Source: Chiridota heheva (lineage: Eukaryota; Echinodermata; Holothuroidea; Apodida; Chiridotidae). From it: a stretch of DNA of 64,000 nucleotides. How positions within the stretch are numbered: the stretch's first letter is position 1; every line of letters starts with the position of its first letter. Where the stretch lies: positions 2,489,501-2,553,500 of the forward strand of contig JAIGNY010001587.1 in assembly GCA_020152595.1 (NCBI GenBank), given 5' to 3'. The notes under the pieces are model-generated. The model was not told the origin of the DNA. It was given only the letters and a program-made list of their open reading frames with translations, and made no database searches. The translations under genes and the position numbers were made by a program. Positions 23,066 to 35,698 of this stretch are shown here, piece by piece.

Positions 23066-25190
23066 CGAAAAAAACATAAGCATTATGGAAGCCCTTTGGT
23101 TGTTCGTGGCATTTATTACAGAGTGATGACTGGCCGTGAGATTGTATTGTATTGGTAACTATCTTTTTTCTTTTTTTACTCATACTTTTTACGCTCGGTT
23201 GGCGTTCATGTCCTCTTGAAGGATTTTTGCCGACTTAACCGATTTAGATTCAGATAAAGAGGTGTGCTCTTACAGCATAGGCGGGATATGATGACCTTTT
23301 TGTTGCGAGAGAGGTTGTGGAGGTGTGTGATGGGAGGGGCTGGTTTGTTGATAATGTGAGTTAATACATTATGTTTCCAAACAGGATTGACAGCAACTGC
23401 ACTGGAAAGTGACAAAAATATGGGTGTTTCAAATTATTCTCGTGGCAGTGCAGTATAACATGTAACCTTAAATCATGTTTCTGGAAATCAGAATTATGCT
23501 ACCCTCCCGAAAATAACATGTTATACAAACATGTGATAAATGTTAACTATTTGATTTAATTGATTTATTTTTCATTTTCATGCATATATTACAATACTTA
23601 TAATGAAAAGACATAACAATTTATGAGAAAATGGTGGAAGGGCTTAGAAGTCGGAGCTTTTATAAGAAGCCCACCGTAACTTAAATAAAATAATTAATTA
23701 CAAAGAAAATGAATAGAAAAGTGAAATACTGAAAATAGAAGGAAAAGAAAAACTATACATTCTGCCTAAACTAAAGCAATGGCACCTAACAGAGCATTAA
23801 CATGAAATACACTCCATTATATCTTCCATCTCACCCACGCTCCCATCAATACTGACTCCCATGGTCTCCCCGTGCACGCCGGGCCTCTTTCCCATCTTTC
23901 CAACAAAGTAAAGGGCGGGTAACCTTAATTTTCACCCTGGAAAAGTACTAACTATACCAGTGTCTATGAATAAGTATTAGCTACTTCATACCTCAGATGT
24001 GGACTTGGTTTCTTTGCTCGGTATACATGGTATACAGTTTCTGCTATTCCGCCTCGACGAAAATTGTATGAAATTCATAATTTCACAGTAGACCCCAACT
24101 TGAATATATGTAATATATATGTGCTACATCGATTCTGAAATTGCGGTGCACATACGTGGAATACCAGAAGGGATGACCAGGGTTGGTATATTGGCTTGTT
24201 AGAAGCCAAATTAAAAAAAGAAAAAAATACTTTTGGAGACTTATTTGGCTCAAGAAAAAGAAAAAAGTTATTTGGCTTTTTTGATATTTGATTTGATCAT
24301 GTGGCTTTTTTGGAGTTTTCTGAAGACTTGCTTGGCTTAATTCTGGCATTTTCAAAGTCTTTGATGGGGAATAAATAGAAAGTAAAAAAATATTTTCTGA
24401 TGACGTTCGGACCACGTGATATTTGCAAAATTGGCATGTGTACCCCATAATGAATCATCAAAACATACTGTTTTTATTCCTCACAGAAAAGCCCCTGAAC
24501 CCGCCAATCCCTTGAAATTTTGTAGTTTCTTGACTTGATTACAATAAGGATTAAAAAGAAACAACTCACTTTGGCTTTTTGTGCTTTGGACGTTCTACCA
24601 ACTCTGGGGATCATGATGTTAGTTACTTTTACAAACTGACAATGGATTTTTGGTTCTCCAGCGTTTCCTATATTAGATAACGCTGCTGTTAAGACACAAT
24701 CCTTCCACTATAGATGCATACTTTCAGACTTCCATTCAATAACAATTGTTTTAAACCAGGAATGCGTCCACAATTTGAAGTATTGTGTAGTAAAAGGCGA
24801 GATGCGGATAACAATCTCTGAATTGTGTAAGTACACGTGTGAGACAAATGCATGACTCCACCCCTTTATAGAGGAATATGCATAGCGAAGTATGCATATA
24901 TTGATCAGGATCTGCTATACAAATTTGTGATAGTTGGTTAAACGTGTAACACCCTTCCCCCTACCCCCACCCCCCTCCCTCCCTGTGCCATACACTTGCC
25001 TGAATCGTGTTGTATCTTTGGCATAACTTCAACCAATCCTCGAAATTGTAATAAATAAGTTCACCTGTTTACCATGTTTACTGTTTGATTCAGGAATGGA
25101 ACCCAAAATTTCAAAATACGTTACTTACTTGCTTACACACATCATTTTCCTACCACTACCCGACATGGAGGGAGGGGAGGGGGAGACAAC
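23066..25190. other. Intergenic, no gene seen
   Basis: Only low-grade signals: a TTGGCTT-rich low-complexity stretch at 24190-24340 and a C-rich run near 24955-24985. The open frame at 24083-24448 on the minus strand covers this low-complexity stretch and has no motif. Confidence 0.5.
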
Positions 25191-25412
25191 CAGGGGCAGA
25201 CTGGCGAAAATCATTCCGCTGATCCAGGAGAAGGACCGGTCTCCAATTTTGAAGTGAAGACCGGCCCACATTATATTTATACCATGATTAACCAAAACGG
25301 CCGGCCTCAACCTCCCTTCGAGAGGCTTCTGTGCCCGTTTTAACGGCTGCGACCTTGGGGCCAGCGACCCACCGATCCAGGATCGGTTGGTCGATGGGGC
25401 AGTCCGCCTCTG
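25191..25412. mobile_element. hAT-type MITE, 222 bp
   Basis: The ends are CAGGGGCAGACTGGC and GGGCAGTCCGCCTCTG, an inverted pair with a few mismatches, of the CAGGGGCGGACTGG type common in hAT non-autonomous elements. The flanking 8-mers GAGACAAC (25183-25190) and GTGACACC (25413-25420) agree at 6 of 8, matching the 8-bp duplication expected of hAT. GC-rich interior, no open frame. Confidence 0.65.
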
Positions 25413-25732
25413 GTGACACCAACTAGACAAATCCGGGCACAAACCTTTCCAAAAATAACGTTATCATATAGAGTCATATGCCAGTATGCCCTCGGAACCC
25501 CACGTTTTGGACATTGGCATTGTTAGAACAGTTGGAACACCTATACTTTTTGGAGGTTGGCTATGCCACTGCCAAAAGATTCAACAGGAGGGGGTGGCAT
25601 TCTGGTTTGACTGTTATTTGTAAAAGGCCGAGAACCAAGGGGTCTTCTAAATCTTTGATAATGAAAAACTGGCAGAGGGAGTTGAAGCTAAAGAGTTTTA
25701 TGTTAGGCCTCCACATCGTCATTGAACCCGTC
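25413..25732. other. Intergenic, no gene seen
   Basis: An open frame of 94 codons (25478-25762) crosses into the duplicated block that follows and lacks any motif or splice limit; not called. Confidence 0.5.
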
Positions 25733-26391
25733 AGCGTATCGCAAGCCGGAATTAGACAATGAGCTTCAAATAATTATCCCAAAAAGTGCGTGGGGTGAGT
25801 GGTAATGAGTTCAACCACCCACCCCCCCCCCCCCTCCCCCCTTCCCTCCCCTCCAACTCTGTACATGGCTACAATGTACTGAAATAGTTAGACATTTCGT
25901 GACAGTTTCTTTTTTGTGAGAATGAAGATTATCTATTCATGGAATTTGTGAGCATCTTGTGGAAACCCTTACTTTTCATATTTCATTAAATGCGTGACAA
26001 AATGATAATCCCGCTGGCTGGTAGGAAATAATGAACTTTGACAGTATAGCGTTGCACACGTGCACGTACAGTATATACAATTCCGATCTTCGCGCTCATT
26101 AATCAGTCAATGTAAACTTACACAATTTTGACGGTCGTAGTTCTTAGTTAAGCTACATTCTTTATAGTTCATTCATTTGTAAGTAGGCTCAATGATGCGT
26201 TGATTTATCTTAGCAAATTCTTCATGTTGGATTCACCCATTATATTGATTTACTTCAGATTACAGGAAGAGCAATCTGATGACGTCACAATCCTTCAGTT
26301 GCCAAACGAAGACAAGCCTCTCTGCTCCTCAGGATTACACTGCTGCAGTCATTGACGTTAACGAAAACAAATGCTTACATATGATAATTGC
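25733..26391. repeat. 660-bp duplicated segment, copy 1
   Basis: AGCGTATCGCAAGCCGGAAT (25733) to ATGATAATTG (26390) is repeated at 26745-27422 at high identity (about nine in ten bases by eye), with small indels. Both copies carry a full CRE palindrome TGACGTCA (26280-26287 here), a C-rich run near the left end, and TTTCGTGACAG. No open frame is conserved between copies, so it is a non-coding duplication, perhaps regulatory. Confidence 0.85.
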
Positions 26392-26552
26392 ATGAATGTT
26401 TCGCGCTCTTACATCAGCGATGTTTGGTTTTTCCACATACAGTGTACAATTATACATACATACACTTTACATATGTACGTACGGAGTTTTTTTTCAGGAA
26501 TGGCTTAAGGTTGACACAGCGTGTACACTATTAAAGAAATATTTTTGGAGGG

Positions 26553-26645
26553 CGCTACATAACATAACATAAGAAGATTACGGGCTAAGAAGGGTTAGTC
26601 ACCACCACCACAAAAAAAAATCCAAAAAAAAAAAAAATCAAAGAC
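26553..26645. repeat. Interspersed repeat, second copy
   Basis: CATAACATAACATAAG, then AAGAAGGGTTAGTCACC, CACCACCAC and an A-rich tail: the same order as at 1740-1845. It lies in the spacer between the two copies of the duplication and is not part of either. Confidence 0.6.
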
Positions 26646-26744
26646 GCTCAGACTTAGTAAAGAACTTATCAATGTTGACTTGTCACGTGTATCAATGTCG
26701 TAGATGTCGAAGCCTAATATTTGCATGGCGGCATTGTACTTCTT

Positions 26745-27422
26745 AGCGTGTCGCAAGCCGGAATTAGACAATTAGCCTCAAACAATGACCCCAAAAAGTG
26801 TGTGGGGTGAGTGGTAATAAGTCCAGCCAACGTCCCACCCCCTCCCATTCCTCCCCACCCACCCCCTGTACATGGTTGGCTCCTCCAATGTTTTCAAATA
26901 GTTAGAAATTTCGTGACAGTTTTCGGTGAGAATTAAGATTATCTATTCATGGAATTTGTGAGCATCTTGTGGAAACCCTTACTTTTCATTTAATGGGTGA
27001 GAAAATGATTTTCCCGCCAGGATGTAATGAACTTTGACAGCATAGCGTTGCACACATGCATGTTAGTGCATGTACAGTATACACAATTTCGATCTTCGCG
27101 CTCATCAATCAGTCAATGTAAACTTACGCATGATTTATCTATAAAATGCATTCGATTTTTACGGTCGTAGTTCTTAGTTAAGCTACATTCTTTATAGTTC
27201 ATTCATTTGTAAGTAGGTTCAATGATGCTTTAATTTATCTTAGCAAAGTCTTCATGTTAGATTCACCCTTTATATTGATTTACTTCAGATTACAAGAAGA
27301 GCAATCTGATGACGTCACAATCCTTCAAGTTGCCAAACGAAGACAAGCCTCTCTGCTCCTCAGGATTCCACTGCTGCAGTCATTAACGTCAACGAGAACA
27401 AATGCTTACATATGATAATTGC
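26745..27422. repeat. 660-bp duplicated segment, copy 2
   Basis: Direct copy of 25733-26391, displaced by 1012 bp at the left and 1031 bp at the right. The CRE palindrome is at 27310-27317. It gained about 20 bp relative to copy 1, including ATGATTTATCTATAAAATGC near 27130. Confidence 0.85.
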
Positions 27423-27880
27423 GTAATTCGCTCAAAAACCCTAAACTGCTAAATGGTTTTAAATTAAGCACAAAATTCAATTGATGACAAGAAGAAACCT
27501 TTGAATTCAAGCGTTAAAATGTACTGAGAAAAACATTAAGGTTATCATTTCGAAACAGGCATAAAAGGAATTTCCCGTGAAAATGGAGAAAATTCGGAAA
27601 AAATTGTGGGTTCAGGAGCAAAACCCTGTTATGGTCCAGGAGGGAAGTCCTGATAAGGTCCAGGTGGCGAAATACCCGGAAGCTGCGAACATTTCATGTT
27701 TTGATCCGCAAAGTGGCTTAAAATCGTTCAAAAACGTAAAATATCAATTGATGAAAAGAAGAAACTTTTCAATTCTACCGTAAAATCTACTGAGATAAGC
27801 ATTTGGGATAAAAGCGGATCAAAGCATAGCGCCATACGTAGAGAATGGTCCATCCAACTTCGGATGTTCACTCTCATGGT
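27423..27880. other. Intergenic with a diverged ~275-bp-spaced repeat
   Basis: 27468-27535 (CAATTGATGACAAGAAGAAAC) and 27745-27800 (CAATTGATGAAAAGAAGAAAC) are related direct copies. The open frame at 27577-27783 spans part of this and has no recognisable domain. Confidence 0.5.
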
Positions 27881-27883
27881 TGA

Positions 27884-28165
27884 GTGCCAATATGGTCAAG
27901 TGCCAAATGGCCGAATGCCAACATGGTCGAGTGACAACATGGTCGAGAGCCAGCAAGGCCGAGTGGCCGAAATGGCCGAGTGCCAACATGGTCGAATGCC
28001 AGCATTGTCGAGTGCCAACATGGTCGAGTGCCAACATGGTCGAGTGCCAACATGGTCGAGTGCCAACATGGTCGAGTGCCAACATGGTCGAGTGCCAACA
28101 TGGTCGAGTGCCAACATGGTCGAGTGCCAACATGGTCGAGTTGGTTGAGTGCCAACATGGTCTAA
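27884..28165. repeat. 16-bp minisatellite
   Basis: Unit CATGGTCGAGTGCCAA: eight near-perfect copies at 28009-28140 and diverged copies on the left. As 16 is not a multiple of three, all three frames are visited in turn, and the open frames on both strands are by-products. Confidence 0.95.
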
Positions 28166-30055
28166 TGCCAACACGTCTCTAACTGTGCACAATTGGATTA
28201 TATTTGTTGTGCTCAGTTTATATATAAAAATGAAATGTTTGCGCCATTTTTAAGTGTTACCTAACATGACTAACAACCTATATATTGTTCCTGAACAAGC
28301 TAAGCCGAGAAGAAACTTCCTGAAAATTAAGAAAATTCTGGCGAAATATTATTGAATATATTCGGATCAAGAATTTTGGATGATCGGAAGATAAAATTTT
28401 AGTCAAAATTTCTGAAGATATGTACCCCCACAATAAGAACTTGAATAGATCATGCTGCAGACTATTCTATTCTCAGGCAGCCAGGCAGAAATATTTGTCA
28501 AAACTGCGTTCAGATTAAAAAATCGTTGGTTCAGTTTCCAACTGTCATTTTTTTCTTTAAATTCGACTACCAATTTTCCAACTGTTCAAATTCTAAATTT
28601 TAAAGCAGGTAAAAACAAAATTCCGGTTAATCAGAAGTTAGAATTAAAGTCAAATTTTCGAATGGCTGAACCCAACGTAAGAATTGAGAGAGGTTATTGA
28701 GGTAAGAATTGAGAGAGGGGGATGGGGGGGGGGGGTACTTGGTGTGCAGCCCACCAATCTAAAAAATACCCGCAGTATGACAAAAACGTTTGGTAACGGC
28801 AGTATGAAATTATACAATTTTGATACCCGCAGTATAAAATAAGTCAATGTTTATACCTGCAGTATGAGTATTCAACAAAGATATTGTAAAAATGGACCAG
28901 CAGTACAGAATTAATACAGTAAAACCTTTTTTTTTTTTGTATACACTTCCCATGTGAAAGTGCGTGTCTTTTGCATGTTAAATTCCATATCAATTCACAA
29001 TTTCCCCCAATAATTTTCAAAGTGGTAAAGTGAATTCATATGTATATCATGTATCAGCATACTAATGCCATATGACGCGAAGGCGATAGCTCGGCCCCTC
29101 CAATAATTTATGGTTTCCTATGGTTGGGCCTAAAAATGTTGTAATTTTGTCCTAAATTCGGTTGCGCACGACATTTTACAAATAACAACCTAAAGTTAGA
29201 TTATAGTAATTTTATTTTTGCTCATTAAGCATACGTTTCTTGGACCCAGTTGGTCCTTTTCTGGGTCCATATATAGAAGTTGGCCTGTCTCCTTATCGGT
29301 GTTGCTGGCTCAAAATAATGGCTGTAAAATACTTCCAGTATGATCACAATTGTTGGCCTAAGTATTAATAAACCTGAGAAGTCATCGCTGTGAAGTAAAA
29401 CCACGTTAGAAAATGTGAATTACTTACCAGACTATATAAGCCCTATTGATCCAAATTAACTTCGTACGAACAATACCTTCATTCAGTTTTACCATTTCCC
29501 ATAAATTATACTTAAAAACTTCCGTTCAACTAGTCCCTTACAGTAGGCCTACGTCTCCTAATGATAATGAGAAAGTACATATATTTGATTCAAATCCATA
29601 CAAAACTGCAAACTGGGAACAGAAAACATGTTTTGACTCAAATTTACGGAAGAAAATTGATGATTGTTTGCTGCAAATAATTTCTTTGACGATACATATC
29701 ACTATTAATAGAATGATCAAATGATGCTCAAGTTTCAATGTAAAAACATTGTGCTCATAAAAAGAATTTCGCAGAAATATTAATTTCAAATCATTTTAGT
29801 CTTTGAATTGTAAATTTGTCACTGAATGTTTACAAAGGTTACAACCGGGCAATAAAACATCGATAGTGAGCTCTCTACTCAGAAGATGTATTTTACCTTG
29901 CCAACGAAATCAAAGAAATTAGTTAGTAATGAGAAAATCTTCATTTATTGGATTTTTAAAGATTTTCAGCGTCAATAATTACGGGACAATATTTTTTCGA
30001 GACCTCGCGGGAGGAACGATCATAATGTTAAACGTGGAAGATGCCATTTCACCGT
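28166..30055. other. Intergenic with a small 30-bp tandem
   Basis: At 28765-28870 the word CCGCAGTATGA recurs four times with 27-30-bp steps (28771, 28798, 28828, 28857), a decayed tandem. A G-rich run lies at 28718-28735. No gene seen in the rest. Confidence 0.5.
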
Positions 30056-30593
30056 CAGTCCGGGAGCAACCCGAAAAACTGGGTACTTTGAAATGCCCAA
30101 CAAATTGGGTGCTTTTATAGATTACGTCATCGCATGAGTCTTCACATTTGACTAACCCACACTAAACATATGGAGTTTCTCATTTTCTGCTTCGGATTGT
30201 CCAAAATTTCACTGGGTATCCTGAAATTTTGGAGACGGATAGTAAATAGATACTCAAAACTTTTTGCCGCTGCTTTTTTAAATTCATCGTCGCCTTTTTG
30301 AGAAAATGAACAAGACTGACTGCACATTAACAGTTGTATTAATTTTCTTAACAAAGCGGCCGTGAATTTCAAAAAGCAGCGGCGAGAAGTTTTAAATATC
30401 TATTTACTATCCGTCTTCAAATTTTGAGGATACGCAGTAAAATTTTGGACAATTCGGAGCGGAAAATGAGAAATCCTATATGTTTAGTGTAGGCTAGTAA
30501 AATGTGTAGGTTCATTCGATGACGTAATACATAACGGTACCCAATTTTTTGGGTATTTTAAAGTACCCAGTTTTTCGGGTTGCTCCCGAACTG
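30056..30593. mobile_element. Foldback element family 1, complete copy
   Basis: 538 bp made of two long arms in inverted orientation. Left tip CAGTCCGGGAGCAACCCG, right tip CGGGTTGCTCCCGAACTG. The arms (about 245 bp) share AAAACTGGGTACTTT, TTGACTAACCCACACTAAAC, TATTTACTATCCGTC and AAAAAGCAGCGGCGAGAAG. Each tip can fold into small hairpins (TTCGGG-AGCAA-CCCGAA on the right arm, and GGGTA...TACCC further in). No open frame spans it, so it is non-autonomous. Flanking bases do not show a clear duplication here. Confidence 0.9.
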
Positions 30594-32022
30594 TTTTATT
30601 TGGTGTAGTGTAACATGCCCACAAGCGATATGTTCGTATTTTATAGGACTTATTCTGGTTAATATTGATAAGAAACTCAATGTTTTATGATTTAGGCATC
30701 ATATAATCGGATAGAATGTCGCATCTATAACATGATTTTGCTTGACTTATGTTCACATGATATTCTGTTTAGGAGATGCATATATACATTCGGCAATAAG
30801 GCAGGTGCTCAATACAAGCTACAAAATATCTACCTATAGTTTAAGGCCGTATCCTAAGGCGACCCATTCTCGACACCCCTTACGGTATAGATTAAATTGA
30901 GAGACTATGAGGAAACCAGTCATTTTTAAGGTTCAATTATAATTGTTGCTTGCGTTAGTATAGATAGGAAGAGGAGGGGGGGGGGGTCCTTTACGCCTCA
31001 TTCTATTTAACTGGTGCGTCACTGCTTGAATGCAATATACACTTTCAATGCATACTATTGCGTGTTTTATATTCTGTGCAATATGCTAAATTTATCTTCC
31101 GTCTCACAATTGAGCGGAACAACCAATCAAAATGCTTCGATCCCCATTTTCTGATGGCTTACACCGCCACTGCTATTACTCATAACGTTTTGAGTATATA
31201 CAGGGAAGTACCACTGTACTTCACTAGACTGAGATGCTTTAGGACCGTGCCATCAAATGACTAGAGAGCAGTGGCGTGGCTAAACTTTTTTTGAAGTAGG
31301 GTTTGGGAGGGGGATAAAAACCATGAAAAAAATTCCAATCCATCCATTCTCGTCCCCTTCTCCCATTACCGGCAATTTTAAGAAAAAGTCGGGAAAGGGG
31401 GTGGGTTGGGGGAGGGGGTGGGGGAGGGGATCGGAGCATAAGACCCTTGTGCCATTGGCACAATGATCAGTCCAACATTGCCCTGGTTTGAATTTGACTC
31501 CTAGTACTAACTATAACAAGGATTTAATCAGCTCGCGAGAAACCTTATTTATACTGTTATAAGGATTAACCAAATCCTTAAAAATAAATTTCTCTAATGT
31601 AATCTGGTAATGCATGGAGGCTGCCGTATGGACGTATATCAAGTGCTTGTAGAAAAGTTTAAACTCAGAAAAAAGTAAAGGGAAAAAAGAGGAGAATTGA
31701 TGCAAAGGGCAAGAAATTAAAGAAAAGCTTTTTATCTCAATTTTGAGAGAAGATGGATTTAATGGATATTATATGAAATATCTAGACTTTAGGGATGTAT
31801 TGTAGCTGAACTTTGAGCCAAACAATCATAAGTATGCTAGACCTTACACTTTTGTTGCTGTGTGTGTACATTAGCATTGCTCATCAATGGAGAACATACC
31901 AATGGTGTCATCTTCCAGAAAACTGATCTAGAACCCTAAAAGTAAACAATACTCCGTGATTATTCAAGTTGTAAATTTTCTCTCAGAGTGACATTCCATT
32001 ACTGTTTTAAAAACACGTGTAT
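30594..32022. other. Intergenic with a dispersed repeat at 31230-31462
   Basis: 31237-31462 shares GATGCTTTAGGACCGTG and TCGGAGCATAAGACCC with 6600-6725. A hAT-like tip CAGTGGCGTGGCTAAAC starts at 31269 without a confirmed partner. G-rich runs lie at 30977-30987 and 31393-31430. No gene. Confidence 0.5.
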
Positions 32023-32480
32023 CAGTCCGGTTCGTACCCCACAACGGGAGAACAGTTTTGTTCTCACGATCAGGGGATCCTTAACAGAAGTATCCCACAA
32101 TGCATCTATCCAAATTCAAAGTTTGTATAGAAATAACATAAGAATCAGATACAATTTGAGCGCGGGGAACTCAACCACTGTGAAGGGTTCAAAATTTTCT
32201 TTACGATTTAAAATAATGGCATATGAATTATCTTTTCACCGTGCGCTTTTAATAATCACCGTGCGGTTTTCGAGAAATTTGAAGAAAAGTGATGAATTCT
32301 TTTTATGTGTTAAGGCCGTGACACACCAAACGCGACGCGACGCGATTTTGCTAGAGCGACGCGATGCCAAAAAACGCGTACACACATTATGCATTAGTAC
32401 ATACATATCGAACGCGACGCGTTTTTTTTTAGCCGCGCGATGAAAATGAAATCGCTCACGTAGCGAATTCATTCGCGACG

Positions 32481-34654
32481 CGAACAAAATCGCGTTGGAT
32501 TAATCAATCACAGGCCGTGAAAATACTACTGGATTAACAAAATTTGACGGCGACACAAGAAATGAGGGACGAAGAAGACTGAATCATCTGCATTTTCAAT
32601 CATTCAGAGCTGTTTCATAGAAAATATCAACATTATCAGAATATATGTTACGCAAAGAGTGAAATAGTTCCAGAAATGAGTCATAAGGGTAAGGGTAAAA
32701 GTTAATTTGTAACTTCTTTGCAAGCTAAATATCAACTAAACTCGAGTGTGATACATTTTGCGTTAGCCAGCCGTACCAATATGGAGTAAACGTAGGCCTA
32801 TGTAGGCGTCTTAGGCCTGCTAAAATTATTCAAATTTAAAGATTGAAGAAATGGCTTTTATTAATCTTTTTACTGTCGGCTATTAAATCGTTTTACCATA
32901 AAACACTTACAATTTTTCGATCTTACGTCACCAAAAATTCAAGGGAAAGCTGGATAGGCCTAGCATCCCTCAGCTCCATACGAGTGACATTGTGATTGCT
33001 GTACGAGGACGGACGGCCAGCCATCACCAACAGCAGCCATACTAACACTGCTGGCATCAGTCCTACGGTACTACGGGGAGTATTAAGATAGGCCTAACTT
33101 TAAGAAGTTCTACGTTTGCCATGGGCACGGATACTTATTTGGTTCGTCATCTGTGCCTGCTGTTGGCGCGGTAAGGCTGTGTCTGCTGTCGGTTAGGCTG
33201 GTCATCTGTGCCGGCTGTCGGTTAGGCTGCAGCTGAAGTCAGTTAGACTAGCTGGGCTACATTGAACTGCAAGTTGTCGCGTATTGAGTGTGACATTTAT
33301 CTTACTGGAAAAACTATAGCCTACCACCATTAAGGGAAGTTACAAATATTTGCAGTCAAAATCATTCCATAGTTTCCATTGGATCATGTTGTCTGTTGAC
33401 TAACGTTAAAACTGTGCAAAACTTAGGAGTGCAAACTTGATGTAGGCCTAAGCTATGCCTGTCAGGATAAGGTTTACATTGGCCTAAGCTTTGACGCTAA
33501 CGTTAGGCCATTTACTTCTGCCTCCGTTTCAAGTGTTGGGGTGATAACGTTAGGCTATACGTATCATCATTAGGTTTGTTGTTATTGGTACTTTGGTACT
33601 CCTAACACACACATATACTACTCGTTTGGTCTTTATAAATTATACTGACCAACACATCATTTTAGAGCAGTTCATGTTAATGTCCTTGATTTGTATTTTT
33701 TTTTTTTTTTTGGGAGTTGTAGAAGTGGGGTTAGCAGTATAAAGGGTTATAAAGGGTTGGGAAGGGGCCTTGCAGTGTTGCACCAACGTGCATGCAAAAA
33801 TATGATTACATTTTGAGCTTGGAATTTAGACAAAGGCTACAGATGGTTGGTACAGTATGATCGATGTTTGTAGGTGGGATGGAGGTTGATATTGCAAAAA
33901 GGTGAGTACTGTAAGCCACTCCTAGCTGGAACTTGAAGTATCATCTAAAATTAACGGCTTAAATATGACTGTACATTTTGAAGTATATGTTAGCCTATTT
34001 GAATTAGAACCAGAATTATTTAAATTACTAAATAGGCTGTCAGTCCCAGCTAGGTTCCATAGTTTAAATCAAGATGTATTGTACTATACAAGATTGATTG
34101 GTATTGCAGGGCTATCTGGGTGGGTGTGATAATTGGCGCTACAGAATGCTAGGTTTTAATGTGCATCTGAAAGATCTGATCAATGGGTATATTTACAGTT
34201 TCTAGCATGGAGACTAATGTAGTCCTCAATACTCCTGACTAATATGACAAATACACCATGCATCATTCCCCAACCTTAGTTAGGATTGCTAATTGCTAAG
34301 TAGATTTTTTATTAATTCTGACAAGATTCTGCATAAAACTAGATCGCATTTCCTACACACTATTGTATATGTGACATAATGTTAAGTTTATTTCGTATTA
34401 TCCCACAATGAGCGCCATCCATTATCAGATCAAAAGCCACTTTGTACAGTAATTACTAAAAGCACTGGTTCCTTATAGTTTCACTGCAAATATTGCATTG
34501 GAAATGGTACATACAATTTTCGGATAGTTGATAGTACTGTACTTTCTTCCAAGAGAAAATAAAAACTAAATTGAAAGGCTTTTTCAGTTACCTAGTTAAT
34601 CAAATTAACATTATGGAGAAATTTGAACTTGAATATACTGTAGCTATTTTTTGG
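32481..34654. other. Non-coding interior of the 7.6-kb element
   Basis: TAGGCCTA words are frequent (32790-33450). Around 33145-33240 the phrase CATCTGTGCCKGCTGTYGG is tandemly repeated two to three times with GGTTAGGCTG. A T-rich run lies near 33695-33710. It looks like a 5' untranslated or intronic region, but no exon boundary can be fixed. Confidence 0.4.
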
Positions 34655-34762
34655 TGTTTTGGTATAAGTACTCTTAAATTAGCTTTCTGTTAGGCATTAC
34701 ATTTTCATTTTAGTCTCAGCGATTATTTTCCACATACTTATTTGTGAAAGTTGATTTATATT
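34655..34762 (+). repeat. Left member of an inverted repeat (partner 35702-35805)
   Basis: GGTATAAGTACTCTTAAATT, TTTTCATTTTAGTCTCA and CCACATACTTATTTGTGAAA reappear in reverse complement at 35702-35805 at high identity. The pair brackets the first exon-like segment and the (AT)n array. Confidence 0.75.
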
Positions 34763-34812
34763 TTTTATATGGATGTTATTAGTTTGACACTTTTATTTTG
34801 TATCTTTTTCAG

Positions 34813-34914
34813 TGTGGTTCTAAGCCATCAACAGGAAATGAACGAATGCTTGGGATACCGGCAGAAGGACAAAAGGAGCATGGAAGATGGATGACTGTAT
34901 TAGATGTATCATAA
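34813..34914 (+). CDS. Possible alternative terminal exon 1, unknown protein
   Basis: A pyrimidine-rich acceptor (TTTTGTATCTTTTTCAG) ends at 34812. From there the frame is open for 33 codons to TAA at 34912-34914, reading CGSKPSTGNERMLGIPAEGQ and KEHGRWMTVLDVS. A duplicated version with an equally good acceptor starts at 35354 in the same phase (also beginning Cys-Gly), and a weaker third acceptor precedes TGC at about 36356. This is the pattern of tandem terminal exons giving different short C-termini. No upstream coding exon was found, so it may instead belong to a non-coding transcript. Confidence 0.3.
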   Translation, partial: CGSKPSTGNERMLGIPAEGQKEHGRWMTVLDVS

Positions 34915-35353
34915 CTTGGATACCATGAGACGAACTTTACCCTGTTTAAGTAAGGTATTGTGAAATAATGTCTTCAGATCACTTCGAAAAGATGATACCC
35001 CAAATAATACTAGATGAAATTTTGGAGTTACAACTGAGTGAAGAAAAAGGAATTAGCAAAAATATTTATAACGTTTATAAACAAATGAGCAAATTAAATA
35101 TTGATTTGGGGGGAAGCCTTTTCATTATAACCAACAAGAAAAAATATATAAAATGGTCAACTTCTTCGATAGTTCAAGGACTAGTGACACATAAATGCTG
35201 ATGGGCAATATTAGCCAGATTGCTCTGTTGCTATCTGATATCAAGATGATTGTTATTTATCTAAACTTGTGAACAGCTGAAAAATAATCATGAAAATTGT
35301 ATCTTTTGTATAGATGTCACTAGTTTTACACTTTTATTTTGTCATTTTTTCAG

Positions 35354-35425
35354 TGTGGAACTGAGGCTGCCATCGAGAAGATTAAAAACACTTGGGAGAA
35401 AAGGAGCACAAAAAAAGAGTTATGA
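35354..35425 (+). CDS. Possible alternative terminal exon 2, unknown protein
   Basis: Duplicate of the exon-like segment at 34813. The acceptor TTTGTCATTTTTTCAG ends at 35353. The frame, in the same phase, reads CGTEAAIEKIKNTWEKRS then TKKEL and stops at TGA 35423-35425. The first two residues match copy 1 but the rest has diverged strongly, while the following untranslated sequence stayed similar. The protein is not recognised, and a non-coding origin is as likely. Confidence 0.25.
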   Translation, partial: CGTEAAIEKIKNTWEKRSTKKEL

Positions 35426-35594
35426 CTGTAACATAAATATCATGACATCAATACCATGGGACGGTCTTTAGCCTGTTTGAGTATTGTAAGTATTGTGAAA
35501 AAAATTAGTTCAGATCATCTTCTGTATTCCACAAAAGATAATAAGTAAATGACATTTGGTGCTTTTACAACTGAATACAAAATTAAATATACAA

Positions 35595-35698
<104 letters not shown>

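Noticed and set aside
24083-24448. 121-codon open frame on the minus strand
   Set aside because: It covers TTGGCTT and AAAAAG low-complexity sequence and has no domain or splice limits.
31988-32443. 151-codon open frame
   Set aside because: It runs through the tip of the TTA-flanked element and its GCGACGCG repeats; no motif.
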